A DNA stretch of 64,000 nt, taken from contig WBMW01004121.1 of the NCBI GenBank assembly GCA_013396635.1, positions 177,241-241,240 on the forward strand. Reading direction: 5' to 3'. A program made the position numbers and the translations under genes. The notes under the pieces were generated by a model. That model was not told the DNA's origin and ran no database searches. It worked only from the letters and a program-made list of their open reading frames with translations. This document shows positions 9,405 to 23,678 of the stretch, piece by piece. This stretch comes from Penelope pileata (Eukaryota > Chordata > Aves > Galliformes > Cracidae). Position 1 is the stretch's first letter. Every line of letters begins with the position of its first letter.

Positions 9405-12400
9405 ATGTCGGACCACTCTGAAGAGAGGGCGAGGATGATTGCGGCCGGCGACCTGCAGGAGTTCGTTCCTCGGGGCCGCGAGCACTGCCGGCGCCACCCC
9501 GGCGCCCACAACCTGCAGCCGCGGGAGCTGCAGCCCGCCTCCGAGCTCTGCTCCTCCGACGGGGCCGCCGGGCTCGTGGGGTCCCTCCGCGAGGTGACGA
9601 TCCACGAGCGGCAGCGGGTACGTGATGCTCGCAGCCCTCCGGCACCCGCAGCCGGCCGGCCCCAGGCAGCCCCGCTGTGCCCAGCCGTGCTGGGGGGTGC
9701 CTGCGTGTGCTCACGCTGCGCTGTCACCGTGCTGTGGTGGCATCTCCTGACGCAATCTTGTGGGTTTCATCTGTTTTCAGGAAAGCTGGCAGCTGAGGAA
9801 GGGTGTCAGTGACTTTGGGGAAGAGGTGGACTACGATGAAGAGCTGTACGTGGCCAGCAACATGGTCATCTGGAGCAGAGGGAGCAAGAGCGAGGCCTCT
9901 GCTGCTTATAAGGCCTTCAGTGTCGACAGCCCCGTTCTGCAGGTACAGACCCGTCAGCCAAGTGCTCAGTGCACGTCTGGAAGCTTCAGTGCTTTGAGGT
10001 GGAGGTATTTTAGGAAACACAGAAAGATAAAGTTCAATAGTAGCATCAGTTTGTTCCTCCAGCATAATTAATTGTGCTGCGTTTGGTTCCAGGCCCTGTG
10101 GTGCAACTTCACTATACAGCAGGAAAAGTCTGAAAACACTGATGGTGAGTTCTGCACTTATTGTAATACCGCGTGCTTGGAGCTCAGTTCTCTCAGCATG
10201 AGAATTTTGGTCGTTGAGAACTGCTATTTTAAGTTCCTGTCACCCTGCCCCTCAGGTTTACGTTGGCCCAGAAGGCCAGTGGCACCCCAGCTGTGTCAGC
10301 CATGGTGCAGGCAGCAGAGCAGGGGCTGATCATCCCCTGCATGCAGCACTGTGCCCAGCTCTGGCCCCGCACTGCCAGAGAGACATCGGGGCCTGGAGCA
10401 TGTCCAGAGCAGGAACGGGGCTGTGAGGGTCTGAGCCCAGCGCTGTGGGAGCACTGAGGGAATGGGATGGGGCAGGGTGGGGCAGAGGGGCTCAGGGAGA
10501 GCTCATGGCTCCCTCCAGCCCCTGACAGGAGGNTGCTGGCTCTGTGAGCTGGGGACACCGGTACCTCGCACAAGGTCAGCTCAGACTGCTGAAGACTAAT
10601 TCTAAACAACACCAGAATCGCACTCTCCACCCGCGAGGAGCACAGGGCTTGACTAAAACCACGTTCCAATGGTTCTGTACTACACATCAACGTGCTCGCA
10701 CCGCCCCAAGAAGGCGCTCTGAGCAGGAGGCCCTGCGGCCCTCAGCCCGCCGCCCCNNNNNNNNNNNNNNNNNNNNNNNNNNNNNNNNNNNNNNNNNNNN
10801 NNNNNNNNNNNNNNNNNNNNNNNNNNNNNNNNNNNNNNNNNNNNNNNNNNNNNNNNNNNNNNNNNNNNNNNNNNNNNNNNNNNNNNNNNNNNNNNNNNNN
10901 NNNNNNNNNNNNNNNNNNNNNNNNNNNNNNNNNNNNNNNNNNNNNNNNNNNNNNNNNNNNNNNNNNNNNNNNNNNNNNNNNNNNNNNNNNNNNNNNNNNN
11001 NNNNNNNNNNNNNNNNNNNNNNNNNNNNNNNNNNNNNNNNNNNNNNNNNNNNNNNNNNNNNNNNNNNNNNNNNNNNNNNNNNNNNNNNNNNNNNNNNNNN
11101 NNNNNNNNNNNNNNNNNNNNNNNNNNNNNNNNNNNNNNNNNNNNNNNNNNNNNNNNNNNNNNNNNNNNNNNNNNNNNNNNNNNNNNNNNNNNNNNNNNNN
11201 NNNNNNNNNNNNNNNNNNNNNNNNNNNNNNNNNNNNNNNNNNNNNNNNNNNNNNNNNNNNNNNNNNNNNNNNNNNNNNNNNNNNNNNNNNNNNNNNNNNN
11301 NNNNNNNNNNNNNNNNNNNNNNNNNNNNNNNNNNNNNNNNNNNNNNNNNNNNNNNNNNNNNNNNNNNNNNNNNNNNNNNNNNNNNNNNNNNNNNNNNNNN
11401 NNNNNNNNNNNNNNNNNNNNNNTGGAGCTCAGTTCTCTCAGCATGAGAATTTTGGTCGTTGAGAACTGCTATTTTAAGTTCCTGTCACCCTGCCCCTCAG
11501 GTTTACGTTGGCCCAGAAGGCCAGCGGCACCCCAGCTGTGTCAGCCATGGTGCAGGCAGCAGAGCAGGGGCTGATCATCCCCTGCATGCAGCACTGTGCC
11601 CAGCTCTGGCCCCGCACTGCCAGAGAGACATCGGGGCCTGGAGCATGTCCAGAGCAGGAACGGGGCTGTGAGGGTCTGAGCCCAGCGCTGTGGGAGCACT
11701 GAGGGAATGGGATGGGGCAGGGTGGGGCAGAGGGGCTCAGGGAGAGCTCATGGCTCCCTCCAGCCCCTGACAGGAGGTGGTGGTTGGGCTCTGCTCCCAG
11801 TGACAGCAATGGGACGAGAGGGGATGGGCTCACGCTGTCAGGTTGGGCGGTACGAAAAACTTCTCCAAAAGAGTGGTGATGCACTGGCACAGCTGCCCGG
11901 GGAGTGGTGGAGTCACCGTCCCTGGAGGTGTTCAAGAAACGTGGAGATGTGGTACTTGGGGACATGGTTTAGTGGGCAACACTGGTGGGAGGTGGACGGT
12001 TGGACCTGATGATCTGAGAGGTCTTTTCCAACCTTTATAATTCTATGATTTTGTGAATAGGGAATGTCTAAGAAAAGAGAATTTCACTGTTCTTTCTTTG
12101 TCTCACACTTTCAGGAAGAAAAGAAATGGTACAGAAATGTGTCTGCATATTGCAGAGCTCATCTATAAATGTGCATAGCATAGATGGGAAGGACTACATT
12201 GCTGCTTTGCCCTTTCAGGTAAGTGCTTAACCTTTTTGGACATCAATGGGCTTGTTGTCTGTTGCATGCCCTGCTGTGGTGGGGAGGTGTGTGTACAGCA
12301 CTGCCCTTGGTGACTGCCTGAGTTCTTCATTCTGGTGTGTGAATGGGCAACGGTGATGGAAGCGTGGCAGTGTGGTTAGGGCACTGGAGCACTTCTGGAA

Positions 12401-14599
12401 GCAGTGGCAGTCAGTTGTAAGATTTGGGAGAGCATGACTATGCCAGCTTGGTAGTTCGAGAATGTACTCCCATTGACATTACCCTTCCCTCAAGGAAAGG
12501 CCTAGGTGGCTTATTTTGCTATAGCAAGATATTCAAACATGAAACATAATCCATACAGTAAATGCTTGATATCTTTATCATGACAGTGTCTGTAATTTTT
12601 TTATAGGTTGCAAACATCTGGCCAACAAAATTTGGTTTGTTGTTGGAGCGTAGTAGTTCTTCACACGAAGTACCTCCCAGTCCACCCAGGTATGTCATGA
12701 GTGGCTTTTGATTGTTTTGTTATAGACTGTTTGCTAATTTAATACAGACATGTAAGAATTGACAATCAATAATGAAAGGGTGAGTGTGTTCATGATAGGG
12801 ACAGGTGAAACTGGAGCTCACAGGAATGGGCTATACACAGAGTCATAACTTCCTTTGACATAGTGTTGTCTTAACTATTTGGAAGCATTGATCCTGGGAG
12901 CAGGATATGGGAGGCAGGCAGTGTTAGTGACCTAACTTCATCGAGGCTTGTTCTGGGAATTGGTTCCAGGCTGTGATGGTGGTCTGGGAGATTCACTGGC
13001 AGGTTGTCGTTGAGAAATTTCTCTCAGCTCCAACATACTTTGAATCTGTGGAGCATCCTACCCTGTAGGACCTGTGTTCCGTGGCTGGTCCTACAGTTAA
13101 AAGCAGAGTAAGGAGTTGGTTGGCTTGCTGATAACCAGCCTGAATATACACACTTGCTCTCCCTTGGTGTTTGTGACCATTCCAGGCACTTGTGATTGTC
13201 TAGTCCTCGTTAGAATTGGGATTAGAAACAGAGGCCTTGATAATATTCAAGAAAAATCTGGAAAAAAAAGATCTCCATGAGCTAGCTGCAGTGGGCGTTC
13301 CATTTTAATTTTGGTACCAGGTTAAAGGCTAGCTCAGACACATAGCCTGTTTAGTGTTGGTGTGGTGTGCTCTCACCACCTTCTCGGTAGGGACAGTGAA
13401 GTGTCTTGGTCCATTGAAGAATGGAGTTAGGCAGTGAGTTGGGGGATTTGCTCCAGTGAATCTGAACCCTTGACCATGGCTCAGGTCTTTCAGTCTGCTA
13501 TCCCAATTTGCTTCTTGTAGCTGGCCTTGGCTAGCCATCTGTCCTGGACTCTTTTGGGATTACTACAGAATAAAATTGCACCAGTCCGAGATTTTCCTGC
13601 TCTCTGTTACTTTGCAAAATTTGTGGTTGACCCCAGCCTAGCCTCTCATGGAAATTCCCCCCTTTTGCTGCTGCCACCAACAAATGGTTGGCACTATTGC
13701 TGCTCTGTGGTCAGTACAGATTCACCTGGTAGCTGGCTGCTGGTCTGGAACCCTGGGAGTTGTGGAAGCCAAACTTTTCAGCTGAGTCTGGGTTAAGAGC
13801 TTTCTCCCCTTTTTTACTCCTTGTAACTCTCCTGGTGCTAGGGCCAACCCAAGTTTGTTGTGTGGCCACCAGATGGGGTCATTCTCAAGTGCTGTGTGAA
13901 AAACAAACAAAACCTGTTTGATAGACCAGCCTTTGTCTGTCTCTGCTCAGTTAACCAGAAAAGCTTCTGTTAATGGAACATATGTCCCTATAGTTGTGTT
14001 TCAGGCTCAAATTTGTTAAGGTCTGAGGAGTTGTTTTGGGATTGCAGCACGTGCCCCAACTGCAAGAGAGGGCAGTTAGGCTTATTAGCATTTGGTTTTT
14101 GAACATGCTTTGTTTGGTTTCTTTTTAGAGAACCTTTGCCTACTATGTTCAGCATGCTGCATCCCTTAGATGAGATAACACCTCTTGTCTGTAAGTCTGG
14201 AGGTAGGTTTAGGTCTTGACATCAAATGTACCACTCAAGCATTTTCTGTATTACAAAATTTGCAAATAATCACTCTTCCAGGAGTTCAAAAGTGGCTTGT
14301 TTTAGCTGCTTTATGAACAGGGAAACTGGTCAGGAAAAAAGTCAGATTGCAGGAAAAAAAAGGAGGGTGTGAAAAATACTAATCCTGTAGCTGATAACTC
14401 TGCTGTAGAAGGGATCTTTTTGCCCTGACTGAAGTTAACTGCTTCTTTAGCAGGTGTGTTTGGCTCTACTAGAGTGCAGTATGTTGCTGATTACACCTTG
14501 AGGATTGTGTTTGTCAATGCTGAACCTTCCATTGTGATGACCTACGATACTGTACAGAGTTTACATACTGTTTGGGCTCTTCGTAGAGTAAAGCCAGAG
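9405..14599 (+). CDS. ANAPC1: ANAPC1 coding exons 1-7: N-terminal beta-propeller part
   Basis: These exons encode residues 1 to about 278: 9405-9617, 9781-9942, 10093-10144, 12115-12218, 12607-12689, 14129-14202, 14454-14599. Recognisable APC1 stretches are DLQEFVPRGREHC, ESWQLRKGVSDFGEE, YDEELYVASNMVIW, SLPFQ-VANIWPTKFGLLLER and FSMLHPLDEITPLVCKSG. In APC/C structures this region starts the WD40 propeller. Exon 3 (52 nt) is short and its surroundings are duplicated by the assembly error. The exon 3-4 segment (about residues 132-150) is the least like human. Intron 4 contains a CR1-derived tail only upstream of exon 4; the other introns hold nothing recognised apart from simple repeats. Confidence 0.95.
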
Positions 14600-17500
14600 G
14601 TACAAACTTATTATTGACTACGTATCGTGATAAATTTCTTTGTATGTGTTGTAAATGCAATTATCGGCCATGTCTGTTAGAAGGAGGTGTCCTTGCCCAT
14701 AGCAGGGGGTTTGGAACAAGATGATCTCTAAGGTTCCTTCCAACCTGAACCATTCTGTGATTCTAAGTGCCTGATTATTTGTGCTTTATTCAATTTAATA
14801 GGGTGACATTTTACAAAGTCACATATTTATTCATACAGCAGTCGTGGAGGTCACACAGTAGCAATGACTGTGTAATATAAAGTGCGTAAGGTGTTACCTG
14901 CATTGTACCAGAAAGTTTGTACCCTGTTTAAACTGTTGTCTTCCATCAGAAATGTCACAAACGACTTACTGTCCCACAGGAGGTAGTGCTGGTGACTAGG
15001 AGGGAGAGAGCATGGTTGGAAGGAGTAACTGCTTAGGCTAATGTACCTTTATGCCTTGCTTAGGTAGACATAATTTTTTAGTGGCTAACTAATGAAACAG
15101 GGTGTTTGAGCATCTTCTTGGCTGTTACTGCCTGTGTGTGATTTGTGCATAGAGAGCTCTTTTCTCTCTCAGGAACAGAACACGGTGTTGAAGTTCTCAG
15201 AACAGTTGGGCTCACCGCAGAACATGGCTGCTAGCGGCTCTTTGACTGCTCAACTCAGGAGCCTCTCAAAAGGAGACTCGCCTATGGCCTCACCTTTCCA
15301 AAACTACTCATCTATCCATAGCCAGAGCAGATCAGCGTCCTCACCCAGTATGCAGTCCCGCTCACCATCCATCTCCAACATGGCTGCTTTGAGGTGGGTG
15401 CTGAACGTCATGTGTAGACGTGGTTCCAAATGCAAGCTTAGAATAGGCAATACATGGCCAGAGGAACAAAGGCAGCAGTACCACGAGTCTGCCCGCCCAA
15501 GGTGTGCTATGCCTTCTCTCTTACAGCATCTAAAAGCCCTCTTGGAATGCCCTTGTGACATTTGTGTGTTATTATCCCTGTAGCATGGGAGAATAACTGG
15601 TGTGCAAGAGACAGAGACTGTTCTATCCTCATAGAGCCAGTCTGGTGGAGTTGGGAGCTGTCTCCAGGTCTTTTGTGTCCCAGGAGTGTTTTCAGTTAAC
15701 GTTTCTAGAGAGAGCCGTACTTAGAGAGAACAGGTTGGCACACATTTTTGCACACTGGACCACACAGCTTGGTTTTCTTATTTTTGACACCTCATCTATT
15801 GGATTTTGACAGAGGTGACTGGAAGTAAACTGGAGAATTGCTTTCGTTTGACAGAATGTATCATTAAGGGAAGCTAATACTGAACTAGCTGCTGTTTCGG
15901 GGCAGTTTTGTTTTTGTTTTTAGAGTCAGTGTATGAGCTTCCTGGTTTAGCAGGGATTCTCTATCTGGTTTTGTAAATTCACTTTTCAGTACTGTTTCGG
16001 TTTTGCTTGCAGCCGCTCTCATTCCCCTGCCCTGGGAGTACATTCATTCTCAGGAGTGCAGAGGTTCAACTCGTCCAGCAATGCTCCGTCGCCGAGGAGG
16101 CACAGTATTACCCATTCTCCAGAGAGCGCTTCCAGTGATTCCTTTCTCATAACAGAAACTGAACCAATTGTTCCTGAGCTGTGTGTAGATCATCTGTGGA
16201 CAGAACCTATCACAAAAATGAGGTTAAGTGCTTGTGTTGGAATGTGAGAAGTGGGATTTCCAGTAGGGTGGGAGGAAAAAAAGGTAAAATGACAGATTAT
16301 TTTAGTGTGAGCTCTCTGCCCCTCCGAGGTGGGGAATGGTTTCATGAGATCTCTCAAGAAAAGTAAATTCAGATCTTCATTGATTTGGTTTTTTTGTGTG
16401 TGTGCTTTTCCAAGTCCCATAGTTTTCCCAATAGTGGGAGTATTTCTTGCTGTGAGCCCATGAAAAGGGGCAAAACACAACATAAACCCTAAGACTGAGT
16501 GGAAGAACAAAGCCAGACAGCGTGTGCTCTGCACGCCAAAAAGTATGAATGTGAAGACTGGGGTGCTGGAAAACTAATTCTAGAGTAAGGGCTGAAACTT
16601 GAGACTGGCACATACTTAGCAACTTGAGGCACTCCTAATCGAAGTCCAGTGTGTCCCTACAGTTTGTGGACACTGGATTTTCTTTAATTAAAATATTTAT
16701 AGTAAACCCAACACTGTGCTGATCTTTGTGTCTTGTCTTATTTAGAGAGAAGAATTCCCAAGCATCGAAAGTGTTTATTACCACTGACCTTTGTGGGCAG
16801 AAGTTCATGTGCTTTTTAGTGGAATCCCAGCTCCAGCTGCGGTGAGCATTCCTATTTTAGGAACAGGTTTAAAAAAAAAAAAAAANGGCTCGGGGGTGCA
16901 TTCTGAGAATTCCTAGCTAGGTAAGGGCTTTAATGTCCTTATTCCTTTAGCTAGTGGAATCTGTTATGATGATGTGAGATATGTCAGTGCCCCTCATATG
17001 TCCTGTTTTTAACTGGAGTGGCATAGATGGTTGGGGCTATTTAAATAAAATTGAAATTGTAAGGGCATATTCACTGTACTTTGAGTGGTATTCTTATTTA
17101 TCCTCATCTTTACCCTTTAGTATTGCACTGGGGATTTAGATTAGACTAGGAGAATGAAAGTAAGGTGATTAGCAGAGCAAAACAAGCAAAGGAAGGAGGA
17201 AGGAACCAGCTATACCGCAATAAAACTAACTGCACCATGTAACACAACTTTTATTTTCTGTCCTCTTTCTATAGCAGTGGGATAGGACAGTCCTTTTACA
17301 TTTCCTGTTTTCTCAAATCTCTAGGTGTGTAAAGTTTCAAGAGAGCAACGATAAGTCGCAGCTGATCTTTGGTTCTGTTACCAATATTCAAGCAAAAGAT
17401 GCAGCTCCAGTGCAGGTATGTACCTTTGTGTGGACTGGTAGCTGTGAAGGATCCTGCTTTGTCTCTTGGGTCATCCATTTGTCTTCTTACTTAAGCTGAA

Positions 17501-20500
17501 TATGCTGTTTGATTCTTGCAGGGCGTTGACACGCTGTTGGTTCTGGAAGGCAGTGGAAATCTGGTGCTTTATTCTGGAGTTGTTCGTGTAAGTAGCAGTT
17601 GTTTGTCCCAAAACAAATGTTGAATCTTCAGTTACAAACTGGGCTGTGCAGAGGGATATTGGGTGCATCGTATCTTGCCAGGCATCATTTTAAACTACTG
17701 CAGACTGCTTCTCACTTGAGACTTGCTTGGGAAAGTGGCTGTGCTCACATAACAAGTGTAATTTACGTATGAGGCTGGAAGGATGCTTCTGAAGAAGGAC
17801 TGGCAACTTGTGGTATAACTAAATCTCTTGAGCTTATTTTTTACAACAGTAAAATGCTAAAGGAATACAATGCTTTCAAACAAAAAGAAGTTGAGAATAT
17901 AGAAAGTAAGAATTTCTCTTAAACTAAAAATTTTTGAACTTGTCTGTAGTGTGCTGGACAGGGCTGTTATTAGGGTGGATGAAATTCATTCAAAATGATT
18001 AAAACTGGTTTTTGAACTGTGTAAGATGCAGTATACTTTTTCCATGCTTGTAGGTAGAGGCCTTGGACACTAGAATTTGTAGGTGTGTATGTACATACTA
18101 TGAGTATAGTATAGTATGTATATTTAAAAAAAAATTCCCTCTGAAAGTACAGTTTTTCCAAGGAAACCCTTCTAAAACTTTTAATAGAAATGCACCTGTG
18201 GCAGTAATGTACAGTACTGACCGTATATGGTTGTTTTTTTAGTGTATTATCCTCTGAAGAAAGACATTAAGCAGTCTTCAGGCTCTAGTTTGAGTATATA
18301 TCAGCTTCTTTCAAAAATCTTTTCAGATCTTAACAGAAAAATCTGTATACGTAAGTAAGCTTGTGGAAACACGTGTGACAAACAACTATTTGCTTTCATA
18401 TCTGTTGTTCATAAAAGGTGGGGAAGGTTTTTATTCCTGGACTGCCTGCTCCATCCCTGACAATGTCCAACCAAATGCCTCGGCCGAGCACTCCCTTGGA
18501 TAGCATCAGCACTCCATCCAAGCCTTTGAATAAACATCTGGGGCCTCTAGAAGAGGTAAGAAGAAACAAAGTCCTGCCTTGAAAAGGGTTCAGTTGTAAC
18601 AGCTTTGGTGTAATGTATCAAGCAACTGGATAATTTTTTGCTAGAATGTAATCTGTGAATATAAATCACATGTGTATTCCTTTACTTTTAGTGGTTTATT
18701 AAAATTGTAGTGGAAATGGTGTTTTATCCTGCTGTCTGCTATTTAGGAGACTGCTCTTTTCTTTCTACCCTAGTTCTCGTGCACAGCCTCCTTTGCCACA
18801 GCCTCCTCCTGATTTAGCACAGCCCCCTGTTCCTCTGCCCCATTCTGTTTGGATGCATTGATACATGAAGATAAATGGATGTGCATGGGTCGCTGGGGAT
18901 GGGACTGGGTGTGTGATGCAAAACTTGTAAGCACGTGCTGTAAACTGAAAAGGCCATTTAAAAAACTGTACATTAAATGTTTGACAGCTGAACTGGACAT
19001 TTTTCATTCCAATGATCGATTGATTTTTAAACTTCTGAAGCTAAATTTTTTATTTTTCTCTGTAAAAATCCTGAGTACAGTGTTTAAAGTAGATCTATTA
19101 TGTACTGCCCTATTTGTGATTTTTGTAAAACTTCTGAGGCAGAGATGGAAAAGACATTTACAGTTGTTTTCAAAACGCTTATTAGTGCATTTAAAAATGG
19201 TCACTTTAACTGTCCTTTGCTCACATCCTCGTTTTAACAATTCTAAGCCATCATTTTTACCACTTTTCAGGGTATGTTTTTGTCACCAGTTCCAGAGCTA
19301 AGGGATTCTTCCAAACTCCATGACTCAACTTACGTTGAGGACTGTACTTTTCAGCAACATGGGACTTTCATTCATGCTCTGAGAGATCCTGTCCACAACA
19401 GAGTAACTTTAGTAGGTATTATTCTGTAATTTTATTGAACACTTTGTTAGCAAAGCAACATGAGGCTTACTCTGCTGTATAGTAAGACATTGCTGGCAGC
19501 TCCTGATCACAAGTAGTGTCACACCTGCATGGTTGACCCCACGTTTTTCTCTGTAGGATGCTCTAGAAGGCATAGAAGTCTGATTCCTTCAAGTGATTCA
19601 GGTCAAGATCCACGTAAAGTGTTTCATGGAGCTAGCAGCTGAGGTTGCAGACATTTAGCGTAGCAAATAACTAGGAGTTAGGAATAAGCTCAATACTGAG
19701 TTGATGAAAAAGGATCCCATTTTTATTTAAAGATGCGTTTTGCAATTCAACTTTTTTTTTTTCTTTCTCCAGGAACTCAGCAATAACACAATGGTTCGGA
19801 TTACAATTCCTGAAATCGCCACTTCAGAGCTAGGTACGGGTCAAAGTCAATCACGTGAAATATGTTCCATGATTTTTGAGGGTTCAATTTTTAAGTTGTT
19901 TATGCATAGCTTAGACTATAATGCTACAATATCATGTATTCCAACCTTTATTAGGTTACCTTGTAGAGCTGCTAGCATTTCTTCAGGTGTGCTCTGCTGC
20001 TTCTAGTGCTTCACCAGCTGCACTCTTAGAACTTCCTTTGTTCTTTAAGTTTCTTTATTCTTTACTGTTTGTACTTGCTCAAGGCTGAGATGTCAGTTCA
20101 GACATTAGTTGGTTTCCTTAATGAGCAATAAGACTTTCTTCCTCCCCACCCTTTGTGTGGTGAGTTAGAGAGGCTGTGTTTAACCAGGGCTGAAGGAACA
20201 AAAGATTATGTGGTGTGGCTTTTATTGAAAGAGTTTGTGGAGAGTTAAAAGTAGGTCTGAGAACTGTAAAGATTTGTAGCACTAATTAGATGAGTAGGCC
20301 TAACTTTGTTTTTTTCTTTTGCAACAGTGAAAACATGTCTGCAAGGGGTCAAAGCTATCCTGCCCAAGGAGATAGCTGTACAGATGCTTGTCAAGTGGTA
20401 CAATGCTTATAATGCTCCAGGAGGACCAAGTTATCGCTTGGAATGGAATTTATTTGTGACTTGTCTCATGAATATGATGGGTTATAACACAGAGAAACTG

Positions 20501-23500
20501 ACCTGGACACGTAATGTAAGTGAGTGTGTATGTTTGTTTTCTTAGCTTGTGTTGATGCTACTGATGATTCTTCGAGGTTTGAGATGGTTAGAGAGACACT
20601 GAAGTCAAAAATAGACTCTTGTCTTAAATAAGATGCCACTGAATCAATTCTATATTTATAAATTTCGGGTACACATTTTAGCCTGTGTTTATCATGATGC
20701 ATATCTCTGCAAGGTACTTAACACCAACTGGTCAGATGAAAAAAAGTATTAATGTTTTACCCCATTACTAACACTGGTGCATTAAAGATTTGATTCAAGT
20801 AGTCCATATTAAACCTATTTTGATCAGAAGCACAGATCGCAACTCAGATTCCCGTTTCTTGAATGTTTTCTCTGCACTTTTCAAATTGCAGCGTTTCCAG
20901 TTGTTTTTCAAACCATTTTACTGAACTTATTTGGAGTTTTCTGTAAGTGGATTTACTGCTAGCAAGCACATTTGTGATACTCATAGGAGGGGAGGAGCAG
21001 GGGAAGCAGGGATATGCAGACTACTGAAATGAAAGCGATTTGTGTATGCCAACATCACTAGCCTTAGCCCATCCCCAGTACTTCCTCTGTCCTAGTGAAT
21101 ACCAGATGTTAGGAAGTCAAACTGAAGGGTTCATGCAGCATGCACTAGACTAATTAGCCATGTATGGAAAAATGGGATTGTAGTGTGTGTTTTATGTGAA
21201 AGCAAAATGTAAATCATGTAATATGTAGTTTGAATTTGCATGTTATGATTGTGAATTTCTCATGCAGCCGTGGGTATTTCAATATTGAGCTACTTTTTGT
21301 TGTCTTATTTCTTGCAGCTTAATTTTGGAGGATCACCTTCACCAGTTAGTGCGCCAAAGAAGGCCAGGCCATCAGAAACAGGGTCAGATGAAGTAAGAAG
21401 TGGTTCTTCTTGACAAGTAGAAGCTGAGGGTTGTTCATTTGTTGTTGTTTTTAAAGGCAATCCAGAGGAAACACCCTCTGATCTGAGCTCACCAGAGATT
21501 ACAAGATTCTGGGGGAAGAAAGTTGTTTTGCATTGTGCTGTGTCTGTATCATGTGACTTTGCTTGTCAGGGTCCCAAATTCTGAAAAGTAAGTTGGACTC
21601 AGGAATGAACTTGGTGTGAATTACAAAGCAACCCCAGGCAGTCTCCTGATGATGTCTCCTAGATGCTTATCCCTTTACAGTAAAGTTGGCTTACTCTTCC
21701 TGTCCACTCAGTGCCTTTAGCAAGTCAGGAGCATCAAATTACTTACTTTACTGATTGCACTGGTTCCTGCTGAATTTAGCAGAGCGTTCAAGATTGATTC
21801 ACCAGGTTTTGCCTGGGCAGGAATAGGAAGGTTTTTCTATGTAGTCAAGCAGTAAAGTGGGTAAGACTTACTAGCATTTCATTGTAAGAGGCTTCCAAGC
21901 TACAGTGGTCCAATCATGCCGTTAGGTTTTTGTGGGTTGACATCTCAGTGAGCCCATGGGGTTACAGGCTGCAATCTGTATGGAACAAAGGTTGAGATGT
22001 AATGCCTGATGTGCTGTGACAGGGGAAGTGCAAAGCACAGAAGGCTGGGAGCACTGGGTGAATTGCTGAAATACCTCCATGAGGTGTCATGCGTAGGATT
22101 GTTGGTGTAAAGACACTGTAAATCAGCTTTCTTCTGTCTTGTTTTCTTAAATTTAATGCATAAATTCATTTATGCATTACATTATGCATGCAAATGCATA
22201 AATCTGGTAATGCATAACCGGAGGGAGGATGGGAAAATGTAACTTAACACTTGAACCTGTGCTATCTAGTATGCAGGGTTTGTGTGGCACGCTTACCATT
22301 GAGCAACTGCATTTGTATTGGTTTAGGGGAAGAACCCTCTGCAACAATGCTTTGAAGTTCTCTTGCTGGAAGTTTGTTCACTGTCAAACCTCTTTCTCCT
22401 GTTTGTTTGGTCTAGGACTGGGAGTATCTCTTGAGCTCTGATTACCACAGGAATTTTGAGTCTCATCCTCTATCCAAAGTCTTGGGACTGGACCCTCTGG
22501 AAGTTTTAGCTCCAAAGGATGACTTCTTACAGAGCGTTAGCCTGGATTCCTCAACCCTCCTTTTCTCCCATATTCCTGCTATTTTCTTTGTTCTTCACCT
22601 GGTCTATGAGGAGTTCAAACTGAACCTTCTGATGGGGGAAGAAAATCGTTCACTTGTTGTTCTTCTGGTTCAGCTGGCCAGGTATGCCAAATTGACGAGT
22701 AACAGGTGATGTATTTTATGTGGTGTCTCTCAACAACAGCTGTGCTTTTTTTTTTTTTTTTTTTAAGAATTGGGAGATTACCCAGTGTGGAACAGGCTTC
22801 CATATTTTTGAAGAAAATGAATAAATCACAGTTAAATGTATTTGTTGTAGGAAATGTCTTGTATAGTTCTTGCCACTTGCCAGCATAGGCATGGTTCACA
22901 GATCTTGGTTCTTGGTAGATGGCTTTTAATCCTAAGGTACAAGAAGGGGAATGTGAGGAAGTGTGCTCAACAGACTTTACAGATCAGAGAGAGCTCTGCC
23001 ACAGGCAGAAGTAAAATTCACATAGGCTTTGGCTTCCAGTTTCCACTTCAGACCATAGTCCTCTGCATTTAGTGATTTCTTGCTTTTTTGGTTTGCCTTT
23101 TGTTGTTGTTGGGTTTTTTTGGTTTTTTTGTGTGTGACCCACGAGACTTAAAAATCCCCCACACAAACAGAAACAATTCATCATCTCAGTGTTCTGGTTT
23201 TTCACGACCATACCATTTAGATCGTGGCAAGAATTCTGAGCAGTACCTGCTTTGCTTGCTGTGTTGCCTCCCTGGCAGCTAAAATTCTGTGTGCCCTGGA
23301 CAGCTTGTGTCTTGTCTACTGCACTGTTTTAACTCAGCTTTCGAGATCCGTCAGGTACTGCTGTTTGTTGTGGCATTTTCACTGCAGATGGTGACTGCAT
23401 CTTCATGTCTTCCACAACCACGTTCAGATTGCGTTGCGTGCATACAGACACACATGCATACAGCTATGTGTATAAACAGAAGACTCAGTAATGTCTCCTC

Positions 23501-23646
23501 AAGTTTTGTTTGACATTTCTACCAAAATCTATGGCTATAGATTCTTCCCCCAGCACTACAGTTGTCTGACTGTAATGGTTTTCAGAAGTAGCATCTAGTC
23601 CTGAAAAGGTTGGCCTTCTGTCATGCCAATGAAAGCAAATCCAAGA

Positions 23647-23678
<32 letters not shown>

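Noticed and set aside
10544..11462. Long open frames across 10.5-11.5 kb
   Set aside because: They are made almost entirely of the N run.
10178..11777. Real segmental duplication in intron 3
   Set aside because: Both copies end exactly at N-marked contig edges and only one copy of each pair continues into flanking gene sequence, so an assembly artefact explains it.
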